The position numbers were made by a program, and so were the translations under genes. A stretch of 60,102 nucleotides of DNA from Desulfothermus okinawensis JCM 13304 (GTDB taxonomy: Bacteria > Desulfobacterota > Desulfovibrionia > Desulfovibrionales > Desulfothermaceae). Every line of letters begins with the position of its first letter. The stretch's first letter is position 1. Of the stretch, positions 20,656-30,996 are shown piece by piece. The stretch lies in the NCBI GenBank assembly GCA_001311565.1, contig BBBM01000016.1, forward strand, positions 1-60,102, given 5' to 3'. The notes beneath the pieces are model-generated. The model was not told the origin of the DNA. It ran no database searches and worked only from the letters and a program-made list of their open reading frames with translations.

Positions 20656-23341
20656 ATGAAAAAAAAATTGGTCAGGTGTATTGAAAAAGTATCAGATCTC
20701 CCTTCTCTTCCTTCTATTACCATAAAGGCTCTCTCCCTTTCCCTTGAAGAAGATGTGGATATCAAGGGGTTGACTAAGGTTATTGAGAGCGATCCCGCTT
20801 TGGTGGTAACCATTTTAAAAAGGTCAATGCATCTGAAAGATATCGTTCAAAAAAAGATCAGTGATATTTCCCACGCAATATCTCTTATTGGAATTTCTGA
20901 TCTGCAATGTATACTGCTCAGCAATATATCTTTTAGCTTTTTGGAAAAACAGAAAAAAAGATAGAGGGATTTTAGATTTTCACAAGGAGATTTTGTCCCA
21001 TAGTTTGACCTGTGGTATATTTGCTTACCTTATAGCAAAAACTACATACCCAGAACTAAAACAAGATGCCTTTTCAGCAGGGATACTTCACGATGTGGGG
21101 AAATTGGGTATTTTATTGTGCGAAGGAGAAAATTACATTAATGGTATTAGATTTGGAGACTACATGGGTGATAGCCTAAAGGGAGAACAGAAAGCCCTGG
21201 GCTATGACCACACTATATTAGGCAAGAGGTTGACCAGGGAGTGGGGACTGTCTGAATCCTTGATTTCAGTTATTTCATATCACCATATAAATATTGGGTC
21301 ATTGGAGTTTTTGAAGGACTATTACGTATTTCTTTGTATTGTAAAGCTTGCAAATATCTTATCCCATGAATTTGCAGTGGCTGATACAGTGCTAGAGGAA
21401 GAGGTCAGGGAAAAGAACCTTATTATAAAAAAAGCTTGGATTAAATCAAAATGATTTAAAGGAGATCAACTATTTATTTTTAGAAGAGTACAGGGAAAAA
21501 GCAAGTTTTTTTTGATCTGGAAGAGAATTTAGAAGGAATTTATTTGCAAACAGTGGAAAGGGCAAATCATCGTGTATCTAAACTGGCCTTAGAGCTCAGT
21601 AGGCAGAAAAACCAGCTAAAAAAAGAGTTATGATTTTCAGAAATTAATTAATGAAATAGGTCTATTAATTTCTAGATGTACAAGTGTAAAAAAATCTCTT
21701 TCAGAAAATTGCAAATGTGTTTTCTAATTTTTCCTATTTTAGAGCAGGATTGATCTATGTGTTGGATCGGGAAAATTGGATATTAGAGGGAAATATATGG
21801 CACAGTAGCAAAAAGAGTAGGCAAATAAGGTGTTTTTTAGATAAAGAAGGAAGACCTATATGGGATCAACAGACATCTAAATTCCCCATAATATTAAAAG
21901 AATTGTTTTCATCTTATAAGGACAGGATTTTTGTGGACCAACAGTCAAAAATAGACTTAACCATATCGTATAAATCTCCTTTTTATACTGTTCCAATATA
22001 TTCTGAGAACATAAATATCCAGGGTGAGCTGTGTCTTGCCCCAGCATCAGTAGACTATTCAATTTCAGATATTGAGAAGCTATATTTGTCCCAAGTAGTT
22101 AAGTTGGTGGTCTCTAGTATAGAGAATATTAGGCTCATAGAAAGACTTGAGAAAAAAAATGAAGAGATTGCTTTTGCCCTATGGAAGAATCAGCAGCTCC
22201 AAAAACAGGTACTTCACACAGAGAGGCTTGCTATTGCAGGACAATTGGCAGCAGGGGCTGCCCATGAGATAAATAACCCCTTAGCTGTTATAAATGCCAG
22301 GCCCAATTGTTACATTTAAAAGAGACCGATGAGGTGAAAAAAAAGAATTTAAATCAAATCATTGAACAAATAGAGAGGATTAGTAATATCCTATCAAGGC
22401 TCATGGACTTTGCCAGACCAGCTCCCCCCACTTTAACTTCAGTGGATATACATTTACTGTTGGATAAGGTTTTGGATTTTGTTGGGCCTGGTCTAAGAAA
22501 ACACAAGATAGTTGTTGAAAAGGAGTATCAAAAGGATCTTCCAAATATAAAAGCAGATCCAAATCAATTGGAACAGGTGTTTTTAAATTTAATTATCAAT
22601 GCCCAACATGCAATGGAAAAAACAGGTGGTACTTTGTGTATCAAGACGTCCCACAATATTGTTAACAAACAAATTGTGGTGGAGATTATAGACCAAGGGT
22701 GCGGTATCCCAGAGAAACAGCTAAAAAAATATATTTGATCCCTTTTTTACCACAAAGGACCCAGGAAAGGGTACTGGTCTTGGACTCTCCATATCAAATT
22801 CAATAGTAGAAAACCACTATGGCAAGTTGGAAATAAAAAGCAAAGAAGGGATAGGTACTATAGTTAAGGTGATACTTCCAATGGACATAAATGAGCTGAG
22901 GGAATTGGACTCCTTGAACTCCTTTTCCCAGAAACAAAGGAGTTATAATATTAAGCCCAGGATATTGGTTGTGGATGATGAAAAACATATACGCGAAATA
23001 TTGACTGAAACATTAGAGGATGAGGGTATGGAGGTTACCAGCCGTTCAAATGGGGCAGAAGCTCTGGAGGTTCTGGATAAAAGTAGATTTGATTTAGTGC
23101 TCCTGGATATAAAGATGCCAATTCTAGATGGACTTTCCCTTATTAATGCAATAAGGAGAAAAAAATTTTGATATTCCAATAATTGTTATAACAGGAATGG
23201 CCACCCATGAAGAGATAACCGAGGCCTTGAGTAAAGGGGTATATAAATGTATTAAAAAAACCCTTCCACATAAAAGCACTGTTAAAAGACATAAAGGACG
23301 TCCTCACCAAGGAGGGTTTTTTTGAAGAGCTCTCAATGTAG
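20656..23341 (+). CDS. HDOD - GAF-like - histidine kinase - receiver protein, frame-broken
   Basis: A cytoplasmic signalling protein of about 895 residues. Residues 1-270 form an HDOD domain ([29 protein letters not shown] keeps the HD pair). A GAF-like region follows (about 340-500, no strong motif). The kinase core has the H-box [17 protein letters not shown], the N-box [14 protein letters not shown], the G1 box DQGCGIP and the G2 box [10 protein letters not shown]. The C-terminal receiver has [14 protein letters not shown] and the phospho-acceptor LVLLDIKMP. The frame changes near 20960, 21440, 21510, 21630, 22300, 22727, 23163 and 23262. No membrane segment is seen. The ends overlap the next gene by 20 nt. 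The partner is unknown, though flagellar or motility control is plausible because a MinD/FlhG-like ATPase follows. Confidence 0.85.
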
Positions 23342-24092
23342 AATTATATCTGTTGCCAGTGGGAAGGGTGGGGTGGGAAAGACATCCTTTTCCCTTAATC
23401 TAGCATATAACCTATCCAAACACAAAAAGAAGGTATGCATAATAGATGCAGACCTTGGGCTTGCCAATATTGATGTTGTACTTGGAATAAATCCTGAATT
23501 TACCCTGGAAGATATAATTTTCAGTGGAAAAAGTATAGAAGAAGTTATTTATCCAATAGATGAATATCTCCACTTGCTTCCAGGAAGTTCTGGTATTCCA
23601 AAACTTGCAGACCTTTCTCCAAAAAAATAGACGGGAATTAATCCAAAAATTTTCTTCTTTAAAGGGATATGATTTTATTATAATAGACAACTCTCCTGGA
23701 ATTGCTCCTTCGGTACTTTCCTTTTGCCTGGCTACAAAGGAATTAATCGTGATTAGTACCCCAGATCCCACTTCTATTACTGATGCCTATGCCCTTATAA
23801 AGAGTTTAAAGGAAAATGGGCTCTATTATCCTCCTTTACTTATTTTAAATAGGGCAAAGGGGAGGGATCAGATAAAAAAGGTAATGGCCAGGTTTCAGGA
23901 TGCATGTAAGAAATTTTTGTCCATTTCAATTCTTTTCTTGGGGCGGTGTTTGAAGATAGTATAGTTGAACAAGAGCTGGTAAATAAAGCACCAATATCTA
24001 AACTACATCCCAATTCACTGCCAGGAAAATGTTATAAAATTATAACAGAAAGGATTCTAAATAGACCAAAGCAAAATCTCTTTTTTTTCTGA
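23322..24092 (+). CDS. MinD/FlhG-like P-loop ATPase, frame-broken
   Basis: The N-terminus carries the deviant Walker A SVASGKGGVGKTSFSLNLA, then IIDADLGLANIDVVLG and DFIIIDNSPGIAPSVLSF, as in MinD/ParA-family ATPases; FlhG (FleN), which counts flagella, belongs here. The length is about 257 residues. The TTG start has GGAGGG 5 nt upstream and lies inside the end of the kinase gene. If the T7 run there were one base shorter, the two genes would be fused. The frame changes near 23622 (A run) and 23930. No flhF or fliA is adjacent, so the flagellar role is inferred from family and general context only. Confidence 0.75.
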
Positions 24093-24102
24093 TCCAGGAG
24101 AA

Positions 24103-24651
24103 ATGATAAAACAATCAGTAATACAATTTACTTCCAGGATTTCAAACCAAAATTTGGATAAACAATATGAAGATCCAGTATCAATTTTGGATTCTGTGAA
24201 GATATTGATTGAAAACACAATTTCATTGAAACAAGATAAAATTTTGCTAAATAGAATAAAAAAAAGAATTAAGCGAGATAAACCAATTAGTTGATACATA
24301 TTTGGCCCGTATAGGGAAAAAGAAAAAAAATAGGGCTTTTATCTTTAGATATATCAATAAAAAAATCTCATAACTGATGTACTCATAGATAGAGATTATC
24401 ACGTAATAGATCTGTTTGGTATAAGGGATATATCTGAATTAGATTTGGATTTGGTTATATATTACCATATTCCTACCAAAAAGTTACCTGGTTCTTATAT
24501 GGAAATTTTTAAATTATCCATTCCCATATTACTTATATCCCCTTTCAATTACTTCATCCCAAACAAAAACATCAAGGGATTTTTGAAGTCTCCATTTAAT
24601 ATTAAGGATTTTTACATTGAGGTAGATAGATTAGTAAACAATGAGTCATAA
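24103..24651 (+). CDS. Small protein with a degenerate receiver-like C-terminal half, frame-broken
   Basis: The ATG has AGGAG 6 nt upstream. The first ~85 residues are helical and polar (MIKQSVIQFTSRISNQNLDK and on). After corrections in A runs near 24262, 24325 and 24361, the second half reads IGLLSLDISIKNLITDVLID, then YHVIDLFGIRDISELDLDLV and IPILLISPFNYFIPN. This has the alternating strands and helices of a response-regulator receiver, but no clear acidic pocket or phospho-acceptor Asp. The length is about 182 residues. It may be a pseudo-receiver that partners the kinase or the ATPase just upstream. I do not recognise a named family. Confidence 0.5.
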
Positions 24652-24678
24652 AATCCAGAGTGAGATCAGGGGGAAATT

Positions 24679-25819
24679 GTGAAAAAGGGTTGCTTTGTCC
24701 CTGAAAGTGATAGTGTATGGATTAGTGCACTTGAGACATCAGGGGATCTACATGGTCAACGGCTGATTTCAGCCTTAAAGTCCAAGGGTTGTTCCTTTGA
24801 TTTTTGGGGAATTGGTGGAATCAATATGTCAAAGGAGGGTATAAACCGCCTGTTTAGCTCAGAAGAGTTTTCTGTGATGGGACTTTTTGAGGTAATAGGG
24901 CATCTACCTAAGATCTTTAGGTGTTTTAGAAAAATAGAAGAGGTCTTTAAAAGTGGCAAGATAAAATGTGCAATACTTATAGATGCACCTGATTTTCATT
25001 TTAAAGTGGCTAAAATTGCGTATAAATACAATATCCCGGTATATTATTATATAAGTCCCCAGGTATGGGCATGGAGGCCTGGAAGGATAAAATTTTTAAA
25101 AAAAATATGTAAAAAAAACTCTTATGTATCTTTCCCTTTGAAAAGGAATTTTTTTAGACAACATGGCTTAAAAGTTGAATATGTGGGCCATCCATTAATG
25201 GAATATATGGATTTTGTGTATTTAGATGGTCTTGAAAAACAAGATGATACCTTGATACTGCTTCCTGGCAGTAGGGAAAAAGAAGTTAAGAAGATTTTAC
25301 CAATTATGTCAAAATCATGTGAGATAGTCTCATCTAGTATGCCAGATTTGAACATAAAGATTGTGGTAGCACCAGGCATAAGCAGAGAATTAATTCATGG
25401 GTTGTGGAATGTGGATATTTGTTATGAATTAGTTGATTTTAAAAATAGGTATATAGAGATGGTAAGATCAAAGGTTGCAGTGGTGGCTTCTGGTACTGCT
25501 TCCCTTGAGTGTGGGCTGCTTAGGCTACCTTCGGTGGTTGTTTATAAGGTAAGCTGGCCAACCTATTTTATTGGAAGGATGTTTGTTAAGACCAATTTTA
25601 TAAGTATGACAAATATTATAATGGACAGGGAGGTTTTTCCAGAGCTTATTCAAGGGGATTTCACCCCTGAAAAAGTTGCGTCACATATAAACAGGTGGCT
25701 AGAGAATCCTTCTTTGTGTGAGGAAGTAAGGACTTCTCTTGTTGAGTTGAGACACAAATTGGGCACAAAAAAAGGCTTCTTTTGAAGCTGCTAAGATTAT
25801 TTGGGAGCAAATGAGTTAA
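24679..25819 (+). CDS. lpxB: Lipid-A-disaccharide synthase LpxB, one frameshift at the end
   Basis: LpxB joins UDP-diacylglucosamine and lipid X to make the lipid A disaccharide on the inner face of the inner membrane. ETSGDLHGQRLISAL, FWGIGGINMSKEG, YYISPQVWAWRPGRI, EYVGHPLMEY, LPGSREKEVKKILP and ASGTASLECGLLRLPSVVVY are diagnostic. The start is GTG with GGGGG upstream. Two A8 runs (25098-25105, 25111-25118) are read in frame. A single A7 run at 25757-25763 breaks the last residues, and correcting it gives an end of ASFEAAKIIWEQMS at 25819, about 380 residues. It shows the organism is Gram-negative with lipid A. Confidence 0.96.
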
Positions 25820-25889
25820 TTTTTTTAAAATGTTTTAGTAGGGTTGTATTGTAATAAATACAAAATTAGCCATAAATTGGAGTCGTTAG

Positions 25890-26878
25890 ATGAAAAAGAT
25901 AAAGTTTGGTGTAATTGGAGTGGGACATCTTGGTAAATACCACCTGAAGGTGGCCAGAGAAATACCTTACTTTGAGATTGTTGGAATAAATGATAAAGAT
26001 ATTGGCAGGATGAAAGAGATATCTATAAAATACAATGTTCCGGCTTTTACTGACATGGAGGAATTACTGGATAGATGTGATGCTGTTTCAATAGTTGTTC
26101 CTACAAAATCCCACTTTGAGATAGGGATGAGGGCCCTGGATATGGGCTGTCATGTATTTATCGAAAAGCCCATTACTGAGACAATAGATCAGGGCAGGGA
26201 ATTGGTCTCTTTTGCTGATTCTAAGAAATTAAAACTACAGGTGGGTCACATTGAGAGATTTAATCCCGCTTATTTGAGTTTGCAGCATCTGCAACTCTCA
26301 CCTATGTTCATAGAGGCCCATAGACTCAGTAAGTTTAATCCAAGGGGTACTGATGTTAGCGTTATTCTTGATATAATGATCCATGATTTAGATATAGTCT
26401 TGAATCTCATAGATTCTCCAATAAATTTTGTCCATGCCTGTGGTGTAGGGGTTGTATCTCCATCAGAGGACATAGCAAATGTGAGAATTGAATTTGAAAA
26501 TAGTGCAGTGGCCAATTTAACTGCGAGTAGAATATCTGCAAAACATATGAGAAAAATGAGACTTTTTCAAAAAGACCAATATATTTCAATAGATTTTTTT
26601 GAACAAAAAAAAGCGAAATTTTAAGTCTAAAAAAAGGTGAGCCCTTTAAAGGATAAGGGATATGAGATTATGCTTTTAGGAGAAATAGGTGAGGGTGAAA
26701 GTAAAAAGGAGATATATTTTATATCCCCACCAGAAATGGATATTAATTCCCTAAAGATGGAGCTAGAAGAATTTGCAAAGTCCATTTTGTATGACACTGA
26801 AGTTAAGGTAACTGGACATGATGGACTAAGGGCACTAGGCTTGCCCAGGAAATAATAAAACTCATGAAAAAAACCTAA
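25890..26878 (+). CDS. Gfo/Idh/MocA-family oxidoreductase, frame-broken
   Basis: An NAD(P)-binding Rossmann fold at the N-terminus (FGVIGVGHLGKYHLKVA), then VPTKSHFEIGMRALDMGCHV and the family's EKP motif (FIEKPIT), then the C-terminal Gfo/Idh domain (GHIERFNPAYLSLQHLQ; DIMIHDLDIVLNLID). The length is about 329 residues. The frame changes at A7 near 26607, A7 near 26628, and near 26843, where a base seems missing; the corrected end reads GLAQEIIKLMKKT. Its position after lpxB suggests a role in envelope sugar metabolism, possibly lipid A or O-chain precursors. The substrate cannot be told from sequence alone. Confidence 0.88.
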
Positions 26879-26909
26879 AAATATTTAGGAAAAATTTACA
26901 AAAAAAGAC

Positions 26910-26937
26910 TTGCCAATGGAGATTTTTTTAGTATAAA
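26910..26937 (+). promoter_or_regulatory. Sigma-70 type promoter for the tRNA-Leu/tRNA-Phe pair
   Basis: TTGCCA (26910-26915), a 16-nt spacer and TATAAA (26932-26937) lie 18 nt before tRNA-Leu. Confidence 0.6.
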
Positions 26938-26955
26938 TAAGGACTCGCCAACGAC

Positions 26956-27039
26956 GCCGAAGTGGTGGAATTGGTAGACACGCTAGGTTCAGGACCTAGT
27001 GGGGTTCGCCCCGTGGGAGTTCGAGTCTCCCCTTCGGCA
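26956..27039 (+). tRNA. tRNA-Leu (anticodon CAG)
   Basis: A class II tRNA with acceptor GCCGAAG/CTTCGGC, anticodon stem CTAGG/CCTAG with loop TTCAGGA (CAG), a variable arm built on GGGG...CCCC, and discriminator A. The 3' CCA is not encoded. Confidence 0.96.
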
Positions 27040-27071
27040 CTTAGGATGTTCTTTGAAAATTTAGTTAGCAA

Positions 27072-27144
27072 GCCGAGGTAGCTCAGTCGGTAGAGCAGGG
27101 GACTGAAAATCCCCGTGTCGGTGGTTCGATTCCGCCCCTCGGCA
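27072..27144 (+). tRNA. tRNA-Phe (anticodon GAA)
   Basis: Acceptor GCCGAGG/CCTCGGC, anticodon stem GGGGA/TCCCC with loop CTGAAAA (GAA), T loop TTCGATT and discriminator A. The 3' CCA is not encoded. It lies 32 nt after tRNA-Leu and is probably co-transcribed. Confidence 0.97.
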
Positions 27145-27163
27145 TAAAATATATAAAATAATT

Positions 27164-27204
27164 AAGGCCACTTAGAGAGAACCTCTGGGTGGCCTTTTTC
27201 TTTT
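27164..27204 (+). terminator. Terminator after tRNA-Phe
   Basis: AAGGCCAC and GTGGCCTT form the stem, with inner partial pairing of AGAG/CTCT, followed by TTTCTTTT. Confidence 0.85.
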
Positions 27205-27248
27205 AGGTTTTGAAATTAGTCACCTTTTTTTCGGAATTGGAGTGAATA

Positions 27249-28095
27249 ATGTTTTTCAAAAGGGCATACTCGGCAATGTCCATAGAGAGTATTGTTCGCC
27301 TATCCTACTTTTTTTTCTTTTATAAACATAGATTAGGCTTTATATTGACTAATGAATTAATTTCACATAACATACGTCTTATGAATGAAATCACAGAAAT
27401 AAACAACACTAATCAAATGTCCTCTGAATTATTAGAGGCCTATATCAGAAACTATGTAAGCAAGTATTTAAGGGAAGAGCTTGAAGTATTTGTTCGAACC
27501 AATGAGCAAAGGGCTAAAGAGCTTTCAACAATAGAGAGAGTTATCCAGGTAGAAGAAGAGCTAAAATCTCTAAGAGAAATAGAACTTGCCAGATTTGAGG
27601 CCTCTGAGAAAAGGTTTGAATCGCTTCAAAAAGAAATGAACACAAGGTTTGAGGCGCTTCAAAAAGAAATGAACACAAGGTTTGAGGCGCTTCAAAAAGA
27701 AATGAATGCTAGGTTTGAGGCCTCGGATAGGAAGTTTGAATCACTTCAAAAAGAAATGAATATCAGGTTTGAATCTCTCCAGAAAGAAATGATTGCCAGA
27801 TTTGAGGCATCTGAGAAAAGGTTTGAAGCACTGCAAAGAGAAATGACTGCCAGATTTGAGGCCTCTGAAAAAAAAGTTTGAGGCGCTTCAAAAAGAGATG
27901 AACACAAGGTTTGAAGCCCTTCAGAAAGAAATGAATGTCAGGTTTGATGCGTCTGAGAAAAGGTTTGAAGCACTGCAAAGAGAAATGAATACCAGGTTTG
28001 AAGCTATTGAGAAAAGATTTGCTACCATGCAATGGACAATGGGAATAGGATTTACCTTTCTTACTATATTTATCTCGATTTTGAAATTTTTTTAA
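27249..28095 (+). CDS. Membrane-anchored coiled-coil repeat protein (DUF1640/CCDC90-like architecture)
   Basis: An N-terminal part (SSELLEAYIRNYVSKYLREE) is followed by a long coiled coil made of two module types: an 11-residue unit such as FEALQKEMNTR and a 7-residue unit such as FEASEKR. They repeat about 14 times in total (27590-28020). A final membrane segment (GIGFTFLTIFISILKFF) anchors the C-terminus. This head-stalk-anchor layout matches the small coiled-coil proteins grouped with DUF1640 in thermophiles. One A8 run at 27869-27876 breaks the frame inside the repeats. The start at 27249 has GGAG nearby; an in-frame ATG at 27381 would remove a hydrophobic segment of unclear status. The function is unknown. 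It stands alone between the tRNA terminator and the T6SS locus. Confidence 0.7.
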
Positions 28096-28319
28096 CCCAG
28101 AGTTAAAATATCAGAAAATTTTTCGCCTCTCCATTTAGGAAAAACAACAAAACCAATTTATCCTGCTAATCACTTCATAAGTCGCAAGCTTGTATCTGCC
28201 ATCTTTTTTTATTTATCCCGAGTTTATTAAAATGATAGCCTCGGTCTAGGTGCCTTTAACATCTTGACCTTTGATTTTTTTGTTGATAACTAGATTTACT
28301 ATATAAAATGGAGAAAAAG
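28096..28319 (+). promoter_or_regulatory. Spacer before the T6SS operon with a weak promoter candidate
   Basis: This 224-nt spacer must hold the promoter of the T6SS transcript. The best candidate is TTGTTG, 16 nt, TATAAA about 15-20 nt before the tssJ start; TTGACC at about 28264 with TAACTA is an alternative. I see no RpoN-type GG/GC motif and no gene. Neither candidate is strong. Confidence 0.3.
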
Positions 28320-28876
28320 ATGAGATTTAGGAGTATAATATTTTTTTTCCCTTTATTTTTTATTATTAGTTGTGGTTCTAATGCAAAAAAATTTACGTGA
28401 ACCAAAATGGGTTTATGGATCCCGGGCCATAGAGATTCACTATAAGGCTGACAACAAATTGAATTTTTTTTAATAATAATCCACATACACTGGTCTTAAA
28501 GGTCTTTCAACTAAAAGACATATCTAATTTCAAGGATCTAATTCAAAATAAAGATGGTATTCTAAGGCTATTGCAGTATTTAGGGCAAACAGGTTTTCTA
28601 GGTAAAGCAGAATCAGACCTATTGGGTTATAAAGAGTTTATAATAGAGCCTGGAGAAGAAAAAATTATTTATCTGGATAGGGCAGAAGGTGCAAGATGGA
28701 TTGGTGTTGTTGCTGGTTATTATATATTAAGTCCAGATAATTGTTCAAGGGTATTTAAGATCCCCTTAATTTATAAGAAAAAGGGTTTGTTGTTTAAAAA
28801 GACGAGCGTATCTATTGGAAAACTCTTTGTAAATTTGATGTTAGGCCCTACAGGTATCCAGCAGATAGGAGGTTAA
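28320..28876 (+). CDS. tssJ: T6SS outer-membrane lipoprotein TssJ, frame-broken
   Basis: TssJ anchors the trans-envelope complex to the outer membrane and binds TssM. The N-terminus MRFRSIIFFFPLFFIISC is a lipoprotein signal with a lipobox ending at Cys18. The downstream part has NNPHTLVLKVFQLKDI, FIIEPGEEKIIYLDR and ARWIGVVAGYYIL, the TssJ transthyretin-like pattern. The length is about 185 residues. The frame changes near 28390 and 28466. The ATG at 28320 follows GGAG; an in-frame ATG at 28308 contains that site and is less likely. It is the first gene of the T6SS locus. Confidence 0.9.
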
Positions 28877-28877
28877 A

Positions 28878-30284
28878 TTGGAACCTAAAAGACCAATTTT
28901 ATGGCACCAGGGATTATTTTTGCAACCCCATCATTTTCAATACCTTGAAGATTATATAAAGGACTTTTATACACCTTTTATTAGATACAGGGTGAATGAT
29001 CTTTGGGGTGTTGTGAAGGCAGATATTAATTTAGATTCCTTAAATGAATTTGTATTTGAATTAAATAAAGGAGAATTTATTTTTAAAGATGGGTCCTGGG
29101 TTGTATTTCCAGGCAACTCCATATTAAAATCCAGGTCATTTAAAGAAGAATGGTTTGATGTAGATAAGCCATTTTTTTGTATATCTGGGCCTAAAAAAAA
29201 GCTAAGTAAAGATGCAAAAAAAATGTTTTTCTTATAAAAAAATAACGAAGACATTCCTCGTGAAATTTCAGTGAGATTTGTCTGTCCAGAGAATGGAGAA
29301 CAGGTTCCTGACCTTTATGATCCCTCGTCTCCTCTGGGAAACATAAAAAAAAGATGAGTTATGTACTTAAGATCTTTTGGGAAAATGAAATTCAAGAACT
29401 TTCAGATTATGAGATTATCCCATTGGCAAAATTGATAAGGGATAGCGGGAACATAAAAGTAGCCCAAGATTTTGTTTATCCATGTATAAATCTTGCATCT
29501 TCTAATGTGATTTTGGAGCTTTTTAAAGGAGTAAAAGACCAAATTACTTCAAGATGTAAGCAACTGGAGGAGTTTAAAAATCCAGTAAGGGGCAAGGGCT
29601 CTAATATTGATGCTCAGTATCTCATGTATTTTTATGCACTTCGGACCTTAAATAGGTATGTCCCCCTATTTCACTCTTTTTTTTGAGCAACCAGATAAGA
29701 TTTCACCAAGGGATGCATATGTTCTTATGTCCCAGCTCATTGGAGAGCTTAGTTGTTTTACTGAAAGGATAAATGGATTATCTGAAACAGAGAAAGGTAT
29801 GAGGCTTCTTCCAAAATTTAACCATGAAGATCCATATTCTTGTTTTTTTGAGGCGAATAGGCTCATATGGGAGCTTTTAAATGAGATAATTATTGGACCA
29901 GAATATATTATACAACTCAGAAAAGAAGAGATTGGATGGGTTGCGGAATTGCCACCTGAAAGTCTGGATCGACGCAATAATTTTTATCTAATTATGAATA
30001 CAGAGGAAGATATTACATATTTATTAGAAGCAGCAAAAAAACCTAATTAAGGTGTGTTCTTTGGAATGTGTAAATACCTGATAGCACGTGCCCTGCCTGG
30101 GATACCTCTAGAATATGTTGATAGTCCTTTAGCTGGAATTCCCAGAAAAGAAGGGTCTAACTATTTCAGGATAGATAGAGAAAATCCTCTATGGGAGCAT
30201 GTTATGGGAGAAAAGAACATTGTAGTAGTATGGGATGATGCCCCAGAGGACCTAAAAATGAATATTGTGGTATTAAAGCAATAA
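28878..30284 (+). CDS. tssK: T6SS baseplate protein TssK, frame-broken
   Basis: TssK links the baseplate to the membrane complex. ILWHQGLFLQPHHFQYLEDY at the N-terminus is the TssK hallmark. NGLSETEKGMRLLPKFNHED and RALPGIPLEYVDSPLAGIPR are conserved late motifs. The length of about 469 residues is slightly above the usual 440-450. The start is TTG, 7 nt behind AGGAGG and 1 nt after the tssJ stop. The frame changes at A runs near 29220 and 29348, the T8 run near 29680 and the A7 run near 30038. Confidence 0.95.
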
Positions 30285-30299
30285 GATAAGGGACTTATT

Positions 30300-30976
30300 A
30301 TGTTGAGTATTACTCTTTCTGATTGTTTTATGGAGATATTTGCATACACCCTTTATTTATTAGAGGATTTAAATAAGGGAGAAGAGCCTGAGTTTCAGGT
30401 GGTAGTGAAGCATTATGAGAATTTGTTTGATAGGTCTAAAAATATGGCAAGAGAAGCTGGATTTTCAAATGTAAAATGGAAAAAGGGATTATTTCCCGTA
30501 TGTGCCTATATTGATGAAAAGATATTGTGTTCTACCTGGAAAGAGAGGCAACGCTGGATGAACAATCAACTACAGAGAAAATTTTTTTAATACTACTAAT
30601 GCAGGAAAAGAATTTTTTTGAGCGTATGGAAAGGCTATCTGAAGAAGAAAAGGATTTAAGGGAGGTATATTCCTATTGCCTCTCCTTTGGATATAGGGGG
30701 AGATATTATCATGTTGAGGATACGGAAAAACTTCAAGAGCTTAAGACAGAAAATTTATTAAGTTATTTTGAAGATGACGAAGATGTGTCAGTGCCTGATG
30801 TGTTGTGTCCTATGGCCTATCCTGAGGGAGAGGAAAAACCTCGTTTAAGAAGTAGATGGATAAATAAGATTTGGTTTGTGGGATTAATACTACCTCCATT
30901 GATAGTTGGAGCTTTGTTTTGGGCAGCTAAATTTTATCTTGAGAATTTTAAAGGTAGTTTTTTTCTAAATCTTTAG
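30300..30976 (+). CDS. tssL: T6SS inner-membrane protein TssL (DotU/IcmH-like), one frameshift
   Basis: TssL forms the inner-membrane complex with TssM. The cytoplasmic part has FPVCAYIDEKILCSTWKERQ and SYCLSFGYRGRYYHVED, typical of the DotU domain. One membrane helix (IWFVGLILPPLIVGALFWAA) lies near the end and there is no C-terminal OmpA-like extension. The length is about 225 residues. The frame changes at the T7 run near 30582. It lies 15 nt after tssK. Confidence 0.93.
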
Positions 30977-30996
30977 TTATTAGACCGAGGTGAGTG

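Noticed and set aside
23322..23341. Kinase and MinD/FlhG-like genes as one fused protein
   Set aside because: With the present T7 run the kinase stops at 23341, and GGAGGG sits at a proper distance before TTG 23322; fusion would need a changed run length.
26874..26890. CCTAAA/TTTAGG inverted repeat after the Gfo/Idh gene as a terminator
   Set aside because: The stem is only 6 bp, AT-rich and not followed by a T run.
27600..28010. Regular 33-nt direct repeats that could suggest a CRISPR array
   Set aside because: There are no unique spacers; the repeats are in frame and encode coiled-coil units with a membrane anchor.
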